DNA of 64,000 nucleotides from assembly GCA_044463125.1 (NCBI GenBank), contig JBIQMS010000001.1:218571-282570 (forward strand). Reading direction: 5' to 3'. Below the pieces are notes generated by a model, which ran no database searches, was not told the origin of the DNA, and was given only the letters and a program-made list of their open reading frames with translations. The position numbers and the translations under genes are program-made. Of this stretch, positions 51,151 to 59,672 are shown in pieces; within the stretch, counting starts at the first letter, position 1, and the number at the start of each line of letters is the position of its first letter. Source of the stretch: CAYMZZ01 sp044463125 (GTDB taxonomy: Bacteria > Bacteroidota > Bacteroidia > Chitinophagales > Chitinophagaceae).

Positions 51151-52682
51151 TACTTCACTTTCTTAAACAACCTCTTCCATCTCGGTCCCCCATCCCAACT
51201 AAACCATACCAGCCAGGCTTTGCCCACAATCCTGTCTTCAGGCACAAAGCCCCAGAAGCGGGAATCCTGTGAACCATGACGATTGTCGCCCATCATCCAG
51301 TAATAATCCATTTTGAATGTGTAGCTGGTCGTTTCCTTTCCGTTAAGGTAGAATTTTCCGTCTTTCTGATAAAATTCATTGCCTTCGTAATTGCGGATGG
51401 CCCAGAAATAGAGCGGATAGTTCTCCGTGGTGAGATTCAACGTTGCGCCTTTGGCGGGAATCCAAACGGGACCATAGCGATCGATCGAATAGGGATGGCG
51501 GGGGTCAAAGGGAAAAATCTGTGTTTGACTAAAGTTGGTATCGAGGTGAACTGTCAGGCTTTCTACCAGCGGTGAAGCGGCCAATTGTGCGCGCTCCTCT
51601 TCGGTAAGCGCTACCAGGTAAGTATTCATATCCTGGCGGAAACGCAAATCGCTGGAGCGGTAATCATCCTTCTGGTTGATTTGTATGCCCAGGTCCTCCA
51701 GAAATTCCGCAGAAGGCGTCCGGCCCTGTTTCAGGGTAAGTTTGTAATCTCGCGCCGAATAAGGCGGGGCTTTCTGCAACTGGCCATTAATATAAATATC
51801 GCCCTCCCTTACTTCAATGGTGTCGCCGGCAATACCAACGCATCGTTTGATATAGTTATCCGATTTATCAACGGGATGCACCACGATATCCTTTCCAAAC
51901 TGGTTCCAGGTCGCTTCACGACCAATTTCTCTCACCACCTGGTAATAGGGTACGGCCGATTCAAATTGCGGCTGGTGTATTACCGTATCGCCCATCGGAA
52001 AATTAAATACCACTACATCACCGCGCTCCGGCTTGGAGGCGAACCAACGGACATAGGGCAAACTGATCAATTCTGTATAGGATTTGCCATTGGTGATGGG
52101 CATATAATTGTGTACAAATGGAAAAGAAAGCGGTGTATTAGGAATACGGGGCCCATAACTGAATTTGGAAACAAATAGGAAGTCGCGCACCAGCAGGGTT
52201 TTTTGCATGGACCCCGAAGGAATCACATAGGCCTCGAAAACAAAGGCCCGGATCAGAGTTGCCGCTACTACAGCAAAAATGGCGGCATCCACCCATTCGC
52301 GCCAGCCTTTCTTCTCATGTTTGGATACTCCTTCTTTGCCAATAAAGCGAGTGTCTTTATGCCGCGATAACCAGGGAAAATAGAAAGGGGCAAATAGCGC
52401 GGCCATAGTATGCTGCCCCAGCGAAAACTGGTTGAATACCTTCGCAAACTCAATAAATATGCCCGGTGTAATAAACCAACCCACTACAGGAATAAACTGC
52501 CAGAATACCCAATGCTTTGGACGACCCGCAATCTCCTGCATTACCCAGGTATTATAAAAAGGAACCCAGGCTTTCCAACCCTTTTCCCCTGCCTTTTCAA
52601 ACAAGGGAGCCAGCCCATACGCCGGTAACCAAACAAGTAAAGTGCCTATCAGGTAAATGATCAGTAAATGTTGTAGGGGCAT
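51150..52682 (-). CDS. lepB: signal peptidase I (long form)
   Basis: 510-residue inner-membrane serine protease that removes signal peptides. The N-terminal ~115 residues form a multi-helix region (LLIIYLIGTLLVWLPAYGLAPLFEKAGEKGWKAWVPFYN, key part GWKAWVPFYNTWVM), resembling a DUF5684-like membrane module. A further TM (AAIFAVVAATLIRAFVFEAY) leads to catalytic IPSGSMQ (Ser158), YIKRCVG (Lys279) and C-terminal MMGDNRHGSQDSRFWG. A ~130-residue insert separates the Lys box from GDN. It is longer than typical E. coli LepB (324) but in line with Bacteroidota forms. Confidence 0.95.
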   Translation of the reverse strand: MPLQHLLIIYLIGTLLVWLPAYGLAPLFEKAGEKGWKAWVPFYNTWVMQEIAGRPKHWVFWQFIPVVGWFITPGIFIEFAKVFNQFSLGQHTMAALFAPFYFPWLSRHKDTRFIGKEGVSKHEKKGWREWVDAAIFAVVAATLIRAFVFEAYVIPSGSMQKTLLVRDFLFVSKFSYGPRIPNTPLSFPFVHNYMPITNGKSYTELISLPYVRWFASKPERGDVVVFNFPMGDTVIHQPQFESAVPYYQVVREIGREATWNQFGKDIVVHPVDKSDNYIKRCVGIAGDTIEVREGDIYINGQLQKAPPYSARDYKLTLKQGRTPSAEFLEDLGIQINQKDDYRSSDLRFRQDMNTYLVALTEEERAQLAASPLVESLTVHLDTNFSQTQIFPFDPRHPYSIDRYGPVWIPAKGATLNLTTENYPLYFWAIRNYEGNEFYQKDGKFYLNGKETTSYTFKMDYYWMMGDNRHGSQDSRFWGFVPEDRIVGKAWLVWFSWDGGPRWKRLFKKVK

Positions 52683-52803
52683 GTGCCGGTTCTTTAGTTT
52701 CGTTCAAAAATAATCTTTCTGCTCAGGTCAGGAAATGCTTATTTGCAAAGAATTGTGAAAGGCGGTAAATGACCGCCGCAGCTCGGTAAACACTATCTTA
52801 TGG

Positions 52804-53967
52804 TCACGAATGTGGCATCACATAACTCTTTACATCTTCAGGACTGATATTTTTTCCGGAAAGGATCACCAACCTTTCCACCACGTTGCGCAGTTCCCGG
52901 ATATTTCCGGTCCAATTGTAATCCTGCATCAACCGGATCGCCTCTTCGTCGATGGATTTGCGGGCGATACCATAGTCGGTACAAATATCATCGAGGAACT
53001 GGTCGACCAATAGCGGTATATCATCACGCCGGTCGTTGAGCGAAGGCACATGAATCAGGATTACACTTAACCGGTGATATAAATCGAGTCGGAAATTTTT
53101 GGCGTCCACTTCCTGCAAAAGGTCCTTATTGGTGGCGGCGATAACACGCACATCCACATTGATATCTTTGTCGGCCCCCACACGGGTGATCTTACCTTCC
53201 TGAAGGGCACGCAACACTTTGGCCTGTGCACTTAGGCTCATATCGCCTATCTCATCCAGGAAAAGCGTACCTCCATTGGCCTGTTCAAATTTTCCAATGC
53301 GTTGTTTGATGGCGGAAGTAAAGGACCCCTTTTCATGGCCAAATAATTCTGATTCGATGAGTTCAGTAGGAATGGCGGCGCAGTTTACTTCTACCAGGGG
53401 CCCGCTGCTCCGATTACTTTTTTCATGTACCCAGCGTGCCACCAGTTCCTTACCCACTCCATTCTCTCCGGTAATCAGGATTCGCGCTTCGGTAGGCGCC
53501 ACTTTTTCAATGGTGTCGCGGATCTTTTGCATGGGTGCCGAATCGCCAATCATTTCCTGCACCCGGCTCACTTTTCTTTTCAGCACTTTGGTTTCCGTTA
53601 CCAGCGTGGTTTTCTCCATCGCATTGCGGATGGTGATGAGGAGCCGGTTCAGATCGGGAGGCTTCGAGATGAAATCATAAGCGCCTTTCTTCACGGCTTC
53701 CACCGCCGTTTCTATATTGCCATGCCCCGATATCATAATGATGGGCGTATCCGGATTGGTTTCCGCAGCCTTCTGCAAAAACTCAAGACCATCCAGCTTG
53801 GGCATTTTGATATCGCAAAGCACTACGTCATAATTCCGATCCTTGAATTTTTTCAGACCTTCTTCCCCATCCGCCGCTTCATCAATTTTATAACCTTCAA
53901 AAGAAAGTATTTCCGAAAGGGTCTTACGAATCGCACGTTCATCATCAATGATTAGAATATCAGCCAT
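52804..53967 (-). CDS. NtrC-type sigma-54 regulator lacking a DNA-binding domain
   Basis: 387 residues. Receiver with phospho-acceptor Asp52 (VVLCDIKMPKLDG) and intact Lys (FISKPP). AAA+ domain with Walker A GENGVGKE, Walker B GGTLFLDEIGDMS, and R-finger region. The sigma-54 contact loop, normally GAFTGA, reads GSFTSA (214-219). The protein ends VVERLVILSGKNISPEDVKSYVMPHS right after the AAA+ lid, so the Fis-type HTH is absent; no HTH was found after the stop. It may activate sigma-54 from solution or act through a partner. Promoters near it were not clear; a heptad array lies 54 bases upstream. Confidence 0.93.
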   Translation of the reverse strand: MADILIIDDERAIRKTLSEILSFEGYKIDEAADGEEGLKKFKDRNYDVVLCDIKMPKLDGLEFLQKAAETNPDTPIIMISGHGNIETAVEAVKKGAYDFISKPPDLNRLLITIRNAMEKTTLVTETKVLKRKVSRVQEMIGDSAPMQKIRDTIEKVAPTEARILITGENGVGKELVARWVHEKSNRSSGPLVEVNCAAIPTELIESELFGHEKGSFTSAIKQRIGKFEQANGGTLFLDEIGDMSLSAQAKVLRALQEGKITRVGADKDINVDVRVIAATNKDLLQEVDAKNFRLDLYHRLSVILIHVPSLNDRRDDIPLLVDQFLDDICTDYGIARKSIDEEAIRLMQDYNWTGNIRELRNVVERLVILSGKNISPEDVKSYVMPHS

Positions 53968-54021
53968 TTAGGATTTGTTTTCAGCAAATGTAGGGCGGGA
54001 AGTTGGAAGTTGTAGGTAATA

Positions 54022-54161
54022 TGTTTAAGGTTTAAGGTTTAGGGTTTAAGGTTTTAAGTTATAGGCTTTAGGTGAGCTGATGGGGTTAGTGAAATTCTCC
54101 AAGGTCAGTGCGTTCTGAGGCTAAACAAAAAACCTTAAACCTTAAACTTTCAACTTTAAAC
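54022..54161. repeat. heptad repeat palindrome B-loop-B'
   Basis: TTTARGG-type heptads in 54022-54060 and the reverse complement in 54131-54161 enclose a ~70-base unique loop. This copy has no ACGTWNT flank. It lies upstream of the NtrC-type gene (54 bases) and downstream of pdhB, separated from that stop by two terminators. Confidence 0.8.
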
Positions 54162-54192
54162 AAAAAAAGAGGCCGGATAGAAATCCAGCCTC
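54162..54192 (-). terminator. second intrinsic terminator after pdhB
   Basis: Minus-strand stem GAGGCTGGAT / ATCCGGCCTC (54192-54183 and 54178-54169, one G-U) with a four-base loop, followed by seven T. It lies 177 bases downstream of the pdhB stop, beside the heptad array. Confidence 0.85.
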
Positions 54193-54307
54193 GTTTTAAA
54201 ATCCAATATCCTATGAAAAACCATTACAAAGATGCTGAATAAGAGGCAAAACGCTGCATGCTATGTAAAAAAAAGCATACCGTATTTTTACGATGCGTTG
54301 GCAAAAC

Positions 54308-54339
54308 AAAACCCGGAAGCGGGTAGCGTCCGGGTTTTT
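54308..54339 (-). terminator. intrinsic terminator-like hairpin after pdhB
   Basis: Stem AAAACCCGGA / TCCGGGTTTT (54308-54317, 54329-54338) with an 11-base loop, 30 bases after the pdhB stop. On the minus strand the stem ends GGGTTTTG, so it may act alone or back up the terminator at 54162. 54193-54307 holds no supported gene. Confidence 0.7.
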
Positions 54340-54368
54340 ACGATCAAAATTCTTGTATTTCGTTCTTA

Positions 54369-55358
54369 TTACTTCTTCAGATACATCACTTCTTTCACCA
54401 GTTTTACCGTGCGGGGTACATCGGGCAGCGCGGCGGCCACCAGGTTGGGGGCATAGTGCAGGGGTGCATCCGCCGCTGTAATCCGGCGAATGGGTGCATC
54501 CAGGTAATCAAATCCCTCTTTTTGGATTTGATAGGAAATTTCAGAAGAAACGGAAGCAAAGGGCCACTGTTCTTCCACTATTACCAGGCGATTGGTTTTC
54601 TTCACACTATCCAGGATGGTGCGCCAGTCTAGCGGACGAATGGTGCGCAGGTCAATTACTTCTGCGCTGATATTTTCCTTAGCCAGCTCATCGGCGGCGC
54701 CCAGGGCCACTTTCATCATTTTGTTGAATGAAACGATCGTCACATCCGTACCCTGGCGTTTAACATCGGCTTTTCCTAATTCGATATAATATTCTTCTTC
54801 GGGCACTTCGCTCTTATCACCATACATCAGTTCACTTTCCATGAACATCACGGGATCCTCTTCGTAACGGATGGCTTGTTTCAGCAGTCCTTTGGCATCG
54901 TATCCATTGCTGGGCGAAACAACTTTGATTCCGGGAATATTCGCGTATAATGCTTCAAAAGCGGTGCTGTGCTGCGCTCCCAACTGACCCGCTGAACCGT
55001 TGCCACCGCGGAATACGATGGGACAGGAAATTTGACCACCACTCATGGCCAGCATTTTGGATGCCGTGTTCAGGATCTGATCCAGCGCCAGCACGGCAAA
55101 GTTCCAGGTCATGAACTCCACAATGGGGCGCAAACCATTCTGTGCCGCTCCCACGCCTACTGCCGCGAAGCCCAGTTCAGCGATCGGGGTATCGATCACG
55201 CGACGCGCACCAAATTCTGCCAGCATGCCCTGGCTCACTTTATAAGCGCCATTGTACTCGGCCACTTCCTCACCCATCAAAAAAACCCGGTCATCCCTTC
55301 TCATTTCCTCCGACATTGCCTCTCTTAATGCTTCCCTGAATGCGATGCTTCTTGCCAT
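54369..55358 (-). CDS. pdhB: pyruvate dehydrogenase E1 component subunit beta
   Basis: 329-residue beta subunit of the E1 alpha2beta2 decarboxylase feeding acetyl-CoA to the TCA cycle. Signature regions: ARSIAFREALREAMSEEM, VFLMGEEVAEYNGAYKVSQG, IAELGFAAVGVGAAQNGLRPI (TPP-binding Glu in GEEVAEY), GQLGAQHSTAFEALYANIPG with the conserved His, and VIDLRTIRPLDW. It is a lone pdhB here; the alpha subunit and E2 are elsewhere. The E2 it serves depends on LipA (31.4 kb). A TAAATTTG box lies 27 bases upstream. Confidence 0.96.
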   Translation of the reverse strand: MARSIAFREALREAMSEEMRRDDRVFLMGEEVAEYNGAYKVSQGMLAEFGARRVIDTPIAELGFAAVGVGAAQNGLRPIVEFMTWNFAVLALDQILNTASKMLAMSGGQISCPIVFRGGNGSAGQLGAQHSTAFEALYANIPGIKVVSPSNGYDAKGLLKQAIRYEEDPVMFMESELMYGDKSEVPEEEYYIELGKADVKRQGTDVTIVSFNKMMKVALGAADELAKENISAEVIDLRTIRPLDWRTILDSVKKTNRLVIVEEQWPFASVSSEISYQIQKEGFDYLDAPIRRITAADAPLHYAPNLVAAALPDVPRTVKLVKEVMYLKK

Positions 55359-55384
55359 GTTGATTTCCTTTTAAAAAAGTGGGG

Positions 55385-55392
55385 CAAATTTA
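55385..55392 (-). promoter_or_regulatory. -7 box (TAAATTTG) for pdhB
   Basis: Minus-strand exact TAnnTTTG match, 27 bases before the pdhB ATG, which itself is preceded by AAAAGGA. Part of a 90-base divergent promoter region with the ypdA box at 55438. Confidence 0.5.
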
Positions 55393-55437
55393 AGTGAGAT
55401 GCGGCAGACTACCTAATTCGGCCACCCCTCCCCTTTG

Positions 55438-55445
55438 TATATTTG
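55438..55445 (+). promoter_or_regulatory. -7 box (TATATTTG) for ypdA
   Basis: Exact TAnnTTTG match ending 4 bases before the ATG at 55449 and 13 before the in-frame ATG at 55458. A start site 5-7 bases past the box would favour translation from 55458. Confidence 0.5.
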
Positions 55446-55448
55446 CTA

Positions 55449-56438
55449 ATGTCAAATATGGATCTGGATCTCCTGATTGTTGGTGCGGGGCCTATTGGGC
55501 TGGCCTGTGGCATTGAAGCCAAAAAAGCGGGCCTTTCCTTTTGTATTGTGGAAAAAGGCTGCCTGGTGAATTCAATTTATCATTACCCGGTCAATATGAC
55601 CTTTTTCTCTACCTCTGAACGGTTAGAGATTGGCGATATACCGTTTGTATCAAACAATGCGAAACCAACCCGCAATGAAGCCCTGGAATACTATCGCCGG
55701 GTGGCCACCCACTTTAAACTGCCGATCCGGCTTTTTGAGGAGGTAGAGGATTTGCAGGAAGAACCGGACTCGGAATTTCGTTTTGAAGTGAAAACCAGTA
55801 AGGGCCTTTATCGCACGCAGCATATCATCATCGCGACGGGCTTCTATGATATACCATTCCCCCTGCAGGTGCCCGGGGAAGACTTACCCAAAGTGACCCA
55901 CTATTACAAAGACCCACATTTTTACGCCTTTCAAAAAGTACTGGTGATTGGCGCACAAAACTCCGCGGTGGATGCAGCGCTTGAAACCTGGCGCAAGGGC
56001 GCAGAAGTTACTATGCTGGTGCGCGGCCCCGAAATTGGGAAGCGTGTGAAATATTGGGTACGACCCGATATTGTAAACCGGATCGAAGAAGGCTCCATCA
56101 AAGCATTTTTCAACAGCCGCCTTATCGCCATTCGCGAAAACGAAGTAGATATCCTTACTCCCGATGGACCGGTAAGTATTCCAAACGACCGCGTGATCGC
56201 GATGACGGGTTATCAGCCCAACCTCGCATTTCTTCGTAAACTGGGAATTCAACTGTCGGATGATGAAGTGATGGCGCCATTGATAGATGAAAAGAGTTAT
56301 GAAACCAATCGCAAAGGCATATATCTGGCGGGTGTAATCTGTGGCGGCATGAATACGCATCGGCTCTTTATTGAAAACTCAAGGGAACACGCGGTGGCAA
56401 TCATTGAGAACATAGTGAGAGCCGGAAGATGCACTTAA
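55449..56438 (+). CDS. ypdA: YpdA-family FAD/NAD(P) reductase (putative bacillithiol disulfide reductase)
   Basis: 329-residue flavoprotein. FAD-binding LLIVGAGPIGLACGIEAKKAGLSF, then YHYPVNMTFFSTSERLEIGDIPF, a typical YpdA stretch, NAD(P)-binding VLVIGAQNSAVDAALETWRKGAEVT, and the C-terminal FAD motif GIYLAGVICGG. The family reduces oxidised bacillithiol with NADPH. Bacillithiol genes are not in this window. Starts at 55449 (ATG) or 55458; promoter position and family starts (MDLDLLIVGAGP) slightly favour 55458. Divergent from pdhB; a GNAT gene follows 54 bases later. Confidence 0.92.
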   Translation: MSNMDLDLLIVGAGPIGLACGIEAKKAGLSFCIVEKGCLVNSIYHYPVNMTFFSTSERLEIGDIPFVSNNAKPTRNEALEYYRRVATHFKLPIRLFEEVEDLQEEPDSEFRFEVKTSKGLYRTQHIIIATGFYDIPFPLQVPGEDLPKVTHYYKDPHFYAFQKVLVIGAQNSAVDAALETWRKGAEVTMLVRGPEIGKRVKYWVRPDIVNRIEEGSIKAFFNSRLIAIRENEVDILTPDGPVSIPNDRVIAMTGYQPNLAFLRKLGIQLSDDEVMAPLIDEKSYETNRKGIYLAGVICGGMNTHRLFIENSREHAVAIIENIVRAGRCT

Positions 56439-56492
56439 CAATGCCTTATTTGGAGATTTGGGGATTTGATTATTTGAAGAATACAGGGTAGT

Positions 56493-56951
56493 ATGGAAAT
56501 AATTGAAATCAGGTTTGATGATTTTCTGATTACAACCGACAATTCCAAGCTGGATATGGTTGCAATTCATGAATTCCTGTCGAAACATTCTGGCTGGAGT
56601 AATAATATTCCTTTTGAACGGGTAAAAAGGTCTATAGAAAACTCGTTGAATTTTGGCTTATTGCATCATGACAAACAAATCGGTTTTGCGCGGGTGATAT
56701 CCGACTTCTCGACGATTGCCTATTTGGGAGATATCTATGTATTGGACAGCTACCGGGGGCAGGGACTTTCTAAAAAATTGATGGACTGTGTGATGAACCA
56801 TCCCCACCTGCAGGGTCTGCGAAGATGGATATTGCTGACCAATACGGCCGATTGGCTTTATGAAAAGTATGGCTTCACTAAATTGCCCAACCCCGACTGG
56901 TATATGGAATTGTACAACCCGAATGTGTACAAAGCAAATGACCAAGCCTAA
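56493..56951 (+). CDS. GNAT family N-acetyltransferase
   Basis: 152 residues. Acetyl-CoA-binding motif A: AYLGDIYVLDSYRGQGLSKKLMD (RGQGLSKK is the Q/RxxGxG/A loop), followed by LTNTADWLYEKYGFTKLPNP, the usual motif B region. The N-terminal half (ITTDNSKLDMVAIHEFLSKHSGW) matches the small Bacteroidota/Bacillus GNAT type. Substrate unknown. Probably co-transcribed with ypdA (54-base gap). Its stop lies 39 bases from the convergent unknown gene. Confidence 0.9.
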   Translation: MEIIEIRFDDFLITTDNSKLDMVAIHEFLSKHSGWSNNIPFERVKRSIENSLNFGLLHHDKQIGFARVISDFSTIAYLGDIYVLDSYRGQGLSKKLMDCVMNHPHLQGLRRWILLTNTADWLYEKYGFTKLPNPDWYMELYNPNVYKANDQA

Positions 56952-56990
56952 GAAGAAAACGTGCTACGGGTGCTGTTGGTAATCATTGTC

Positions 56991-57698
56991 TCACTGCTCG
57001 CGACTCCATATTTCGTTAAGGTCGTCGCCACGGGAACTTTTACCGGAATGATACCAGGTATCGCCTTCCACTTTTCCATCAAATTGCAGGCTGGCCCCTA
57101 CCCTGGTACTGTCGCGCGAAAAGAATTCGATGGTTTCTATATACTTACCATTCTCAAACCGGTAGGTTCCACCGCCGGTGCCAAAAAATTCTTTGGTAGC
57201 CGGGTTGATAGCCATCCATTGAAAACGGGTACCCGTCAATAGCTTCAGGGTTTTCCGGTCTCTTTTGGGAATATCGTTCATATTTCCATCTACCATGCGG
57301 CCGCTGATGCGCCAGTTGCCGGCCAATGGAGCCTGACCATTGTCTACCTGTTTCCACTTTCCGCCATAATTGCCGAAGCTGAATTGAAGCTCCTTGTCGC
57401 TTACAACAAATGAGCTCTCATGCTTTTTACCGATGGCTTCGCGGTCGCGGGTATCAAACTCCACTATAAGCGTAGCTTTACCATCTATAATATTAATAGT
57501 TCCGCCAAAGCTGTGATGGAATTTCTTATCTGCTATGCTGAAGTGCGTGATAGAAAAATAATTGTCTCGCACCAGCAGCACCTGCCGGTCATTTCCCTTT
57601 TCAATTTCCCAGGCGCCCATTACTGAATTTTCGGAATCAGGCTTTCCTAAAGGAATGGAAAGAGCGAGGCAGAGGGGAATAAGGAGGAATGTATGCAT
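56991..57698 (-). CDS. hypothetical exported protein with two lipocalin-like repeats
   Basis: 235 residues with a signal peptide (MHTFLLIPLCLALSIPLGKP). Two related halves each begin with a G-x-W motif (MGAWEIEKGNDRQVLL near 27 and LAGNWRISGRMVDGN near 127) and run through beta-strands with a FGG/YGG-type turn and a terminal aromatic strand (FHHSFGGTINI; FFGTGGGTYRFENGKYI). This suggests paired lipocalin-like or membrane-associated beta-barrel domains. No function known. The ATG begins 5 bases from a heptad array. Confidence 0.65.
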   Translation of the reverse strand: MHTFLLIPLCLALSIPLGKPDSENSVMGAWEIEKGNDRQVLLVRDNYFSITHFSIADKKFHHSFGGTINIIDGKATLIVEFDTRDREAIGKKHESSFVVSDKELQFSFGNYGGKWKQVDNGQAPLAGNWRISGRMVDGNMNDIPKRDRKTLKLLTGTRFQWMAINPATKEFFGTGGGTYRFENGKYIETIEFFSRDSTRVGASLQFDGKVEGDTWYHSGKSSRGDDLNEIWSREQ

Positions 57699-57703
57699 GG
57701 GGG

Positions 57704-57841
57704 AAGTTGTAAGTTTTAAGTTGTAAGTTATAAGTCTTACGTAATACGTTTTACGTAATACGTAGTACGTATTAAGTATTGGGTTTCAAACTATAACAAT
57801 TCAACGATTCAACAATTCAACGATTCAACGATTCAACAACC
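57704..57841. repeat. heptad and octamer arrays reaching into the thiolase gene
   Basis: TTDTAAG heptads (57704-57734), ACGTWNT heptads (57735-57780), a short spacer, then five eight-base units of GATTCAAC type (57797-57841). The last units overlap the last codons and stop of the minus-strand thiolase (57817-57819). The array fills the gap up to 5 bases from the next gene's ATG. Confidence 0.88.
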
Positions 57842-59001
57842 ATTGCCGACGCGCCTCCACCTCCATTACAAATTCCGGCTGCGCCATAGCGGGCATTGTT
57901 TGCTTTTAGCACATTAATCAGGGTAACGATAATCCGGGCGCCGCTGGCTCCCAGCGGATGACCCAGTGAAACCGCTCCTCCATGCACGTTTACACGGGTT
58001 GGATCCAGCTTCATGCGTTTGCTGTTTTCAATGCCTACCACGGCAAATGCTTCATTGAGTTCCCAATAATCAATATCCCCCATTTTGAGGCCTGCTTTTT
58101 CCACGGCTTTGGGCACCGCGAGGGACGGTGTGGTGGTAAACCATTCTGGTGTTTGCTCCGCGTCGGCATAGGAAAGAATCCGGGCAATGGGTTTCAGGCC
58201 CAGCTCTTTTGCTTTTTCGCCACTGATTAACACCAAGGCAGCCGCGCCGTCGTTCATGGTAGAGGCATTGGCCGCGGTAACAGTGCCATCCTTTTGAAAA
58301 GCCGGATTCAATTGGGATATCTTGTCGAATTTGACATTAAAGGGTTCTTCATCCTTTGCTATAACAATAGGGTCTCCCTTGCGTTGGGGAATTGAAACAG
58401 GAATTACCTCATCGGCAAATTTGCCCGCTTCCCAGGCGGCCTGGCTGCGTTTGTAACTTTCAATAGCAAAAGCGTCCTGCTCTTCCCGGCTAATGCCACA
58501 TTCCCGTGCGCAGAGCTCCGCGGCATTTCCCATCGCCTTTCCATCATATACATCTGTCAACCCATCCTTCGCAAGGCCATCCACCAGGCTCACATTGCCA
58601 TACTTATTTCCCCAACGCATTTGTTCGGCATAAAAGGGCACATTGCTCATGCTCTCCATTCCCCCCGCTACCACAATGTCCGCATCGCCCAGCAAAATGC
58701 TCTGTGCTGCCTGCGAGATGGCTTTCATTCCGCTGGCGCATACCTTATTTACCGTAGTGCAATTCACTTCGTTGGGCAGTCCGGCAAATTTGGCGGCCTG
58801 GCGGGCTGGCGCCTGCCCCAGATTGGCCTGGATTACACAACCCATCAACAAATCCTGCACCTGTGCGGGTGAAATACCGGCACGGGCCACTGCTGCTTTT
58901 ACAGCTTCTGCTCCCAATTGTGTGGCCGATAAGGGGCGCAAGGAACCACCAAAGCTTCCCATGGGCGTACGGACGGCCGACAAAACATATACTTCTTTCA
59001 T
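57817..59001 (-). CDS. acetyl-CoA C-acetyltransferase (thiolase)
   Basis: 394-residue thiolase that condenses two acetyl-CoA or cleaves acetoacetyl-CoA / 3-ketoacyl-CoA. Nucleophile Cys88 in NKVCASGMKAIS; GGMESMSNVPFY; C-terminal His in NVHGGAVSLGHPLGASGARI (key part GHPLGASG) and Cys in GAAGICNGGGGASAMVVE. All catalytic residues are present. The last residues VVESLNR and the stop are encoded by an octamer repeat array that continues downstream. A TATCTTTG box (59048-59041) lies about 40 bases upstream. Degradative versus biosynthetic direction cannot be told. Confidence 0.95.
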   Translation of the reverse strand: MKEVYVLSAVRTPMGSFGGSLRPLSATQLGAEAVKAAVARAGISPAQVQDLLMGCVIQANLGQAPARQAAKFAGLPNEVNCTTVNKVCASGMKAISQAAQSILLGDADIVVAGGMESMSNVPFYAEQMRWGNKYGNVSLVDGLAKDGLTDVYDGKAMGNAAELCARECGISREEQDAFAIESYKRSQAAWEAGKFADEVIPVSIPQRKGDPIVIAKDEEPFNVKFDKISQLNPAFQKDGTVTAANASTMNDGAAALVLISGEKAKELGLKPIARILSYADAEQTPEWFTTTPSLAVPKAVEKAGLKMGDIDYWELNEAFAVVGIENSKRMKLDPTRVNVHGGAVSLGHPLGASGARIIVTLINVLKANNARYGAAGICNGGGGASAMVVESLNR

Positions 59002-59040
59002 ATTTCGTTCAAATTCTTTTGTTCAATATTCAGTAAAGAC

Positions 59041-59048
59041 CAAAGATA
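59041..59048 (-). promoter_or_regulatory. -7 box (TATCTTTG) for thiolase
   Basis: Minus-strand exact TAnnTTTG match, 40 bases before the ATG at 59001. No clean -33 TTG at the right distance. The rest of the 59002-59265 gap shows no gene. Confidence 0.45.
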
Positions 59049-59265
59049 ACAATTGTTAGTATAACCAGGAATTGAAGACCGCATTCCTAGCTGTTTGCCA
59101 GGTTTTGCGAAAAGGGTGATTGTGAAACGGTAACTGCTTTTTTGAATCCAGAGTCTTCACAAAATTCGTAGGTTGGCTGGAACCTTTTTAATTTACTCAT
59201 CAACAAAAATATCCTGTTACCCGTTACGCTTGTATCAATGATGGCTAAACCCAAAAAACCTCCAC

Positions 59266-59667
59266 ATGAGAAAGCTGATATTAGTTCTGCTAACTGGGAT
59301 CCTCCTCACTTCCTGCAGCAAGCAACAGCAGGCGGAAGACATCACCGAAAAAGTTCCCGATGGGAATATATCTATCATTTATCCCGGCGCGGGAGCGGTG
59401 TATAGATCCGGTCAAACACTGTGCTTTCGGGCAGACATGGAGGCGGAAAGGATCAGGACCGCTACGGCCAGTCTTCATCATGCGGAAACGGGCCAATTAT
59501 TGCTAAACCTGGAGGTAAACCCGGGCACTCGTCTATTCAGCTTCGATGAGGAATGGAAAGTGCAGAACCAAATCAGCGGGCCCCTGCGCATCGAATTCTC
59601 CCTCACCAATCAGGAAGGTAAAAACATGCGCAAATCGATACTGGTATCTGTGGACGGCTCGAACTAA
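59266..59667 (+). CDS. small hypothetical lipoprotein
   Basis: 133 residues. Signal peptide with lipobox: MRKLILVLLTGILLTSCSKQ, Cys17. The mature part is beta-rich (NISIIYPGAGAVYRSGQTLCFRADMEAERIRTATASLHHAETG, key part YPGAGAVYRSGQ), like an Ig/DUF4625-type domain: two-sheet pattern with alternating hydrophobics and LRIEFSLTNQEGKNMRKSILVSVDG at the end. Function unknown. Its stop is 5 bases from the convergent Crp-family gene. Confidence 0.7.
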   Translation: MRKLILVLLTGILLTSCSKQQQAEDITEKVPDGNISIIYPGAGAVYRSGQTLCFRADMEAERIRTATASLHHAETGQLLLNLEVNPGTRLFSFDEEWKVQNQISGPLRIEFSLTNQEGKNMRKSILVSVDGSN

Positions 59668-59672
59668 GAGAA

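Noticed and set aside
54213..54242. Nine-codon frame MKNHYKDAE after pdhB
   Set aside because: Too short to support, and no ribosome-binding site or regulatory context.
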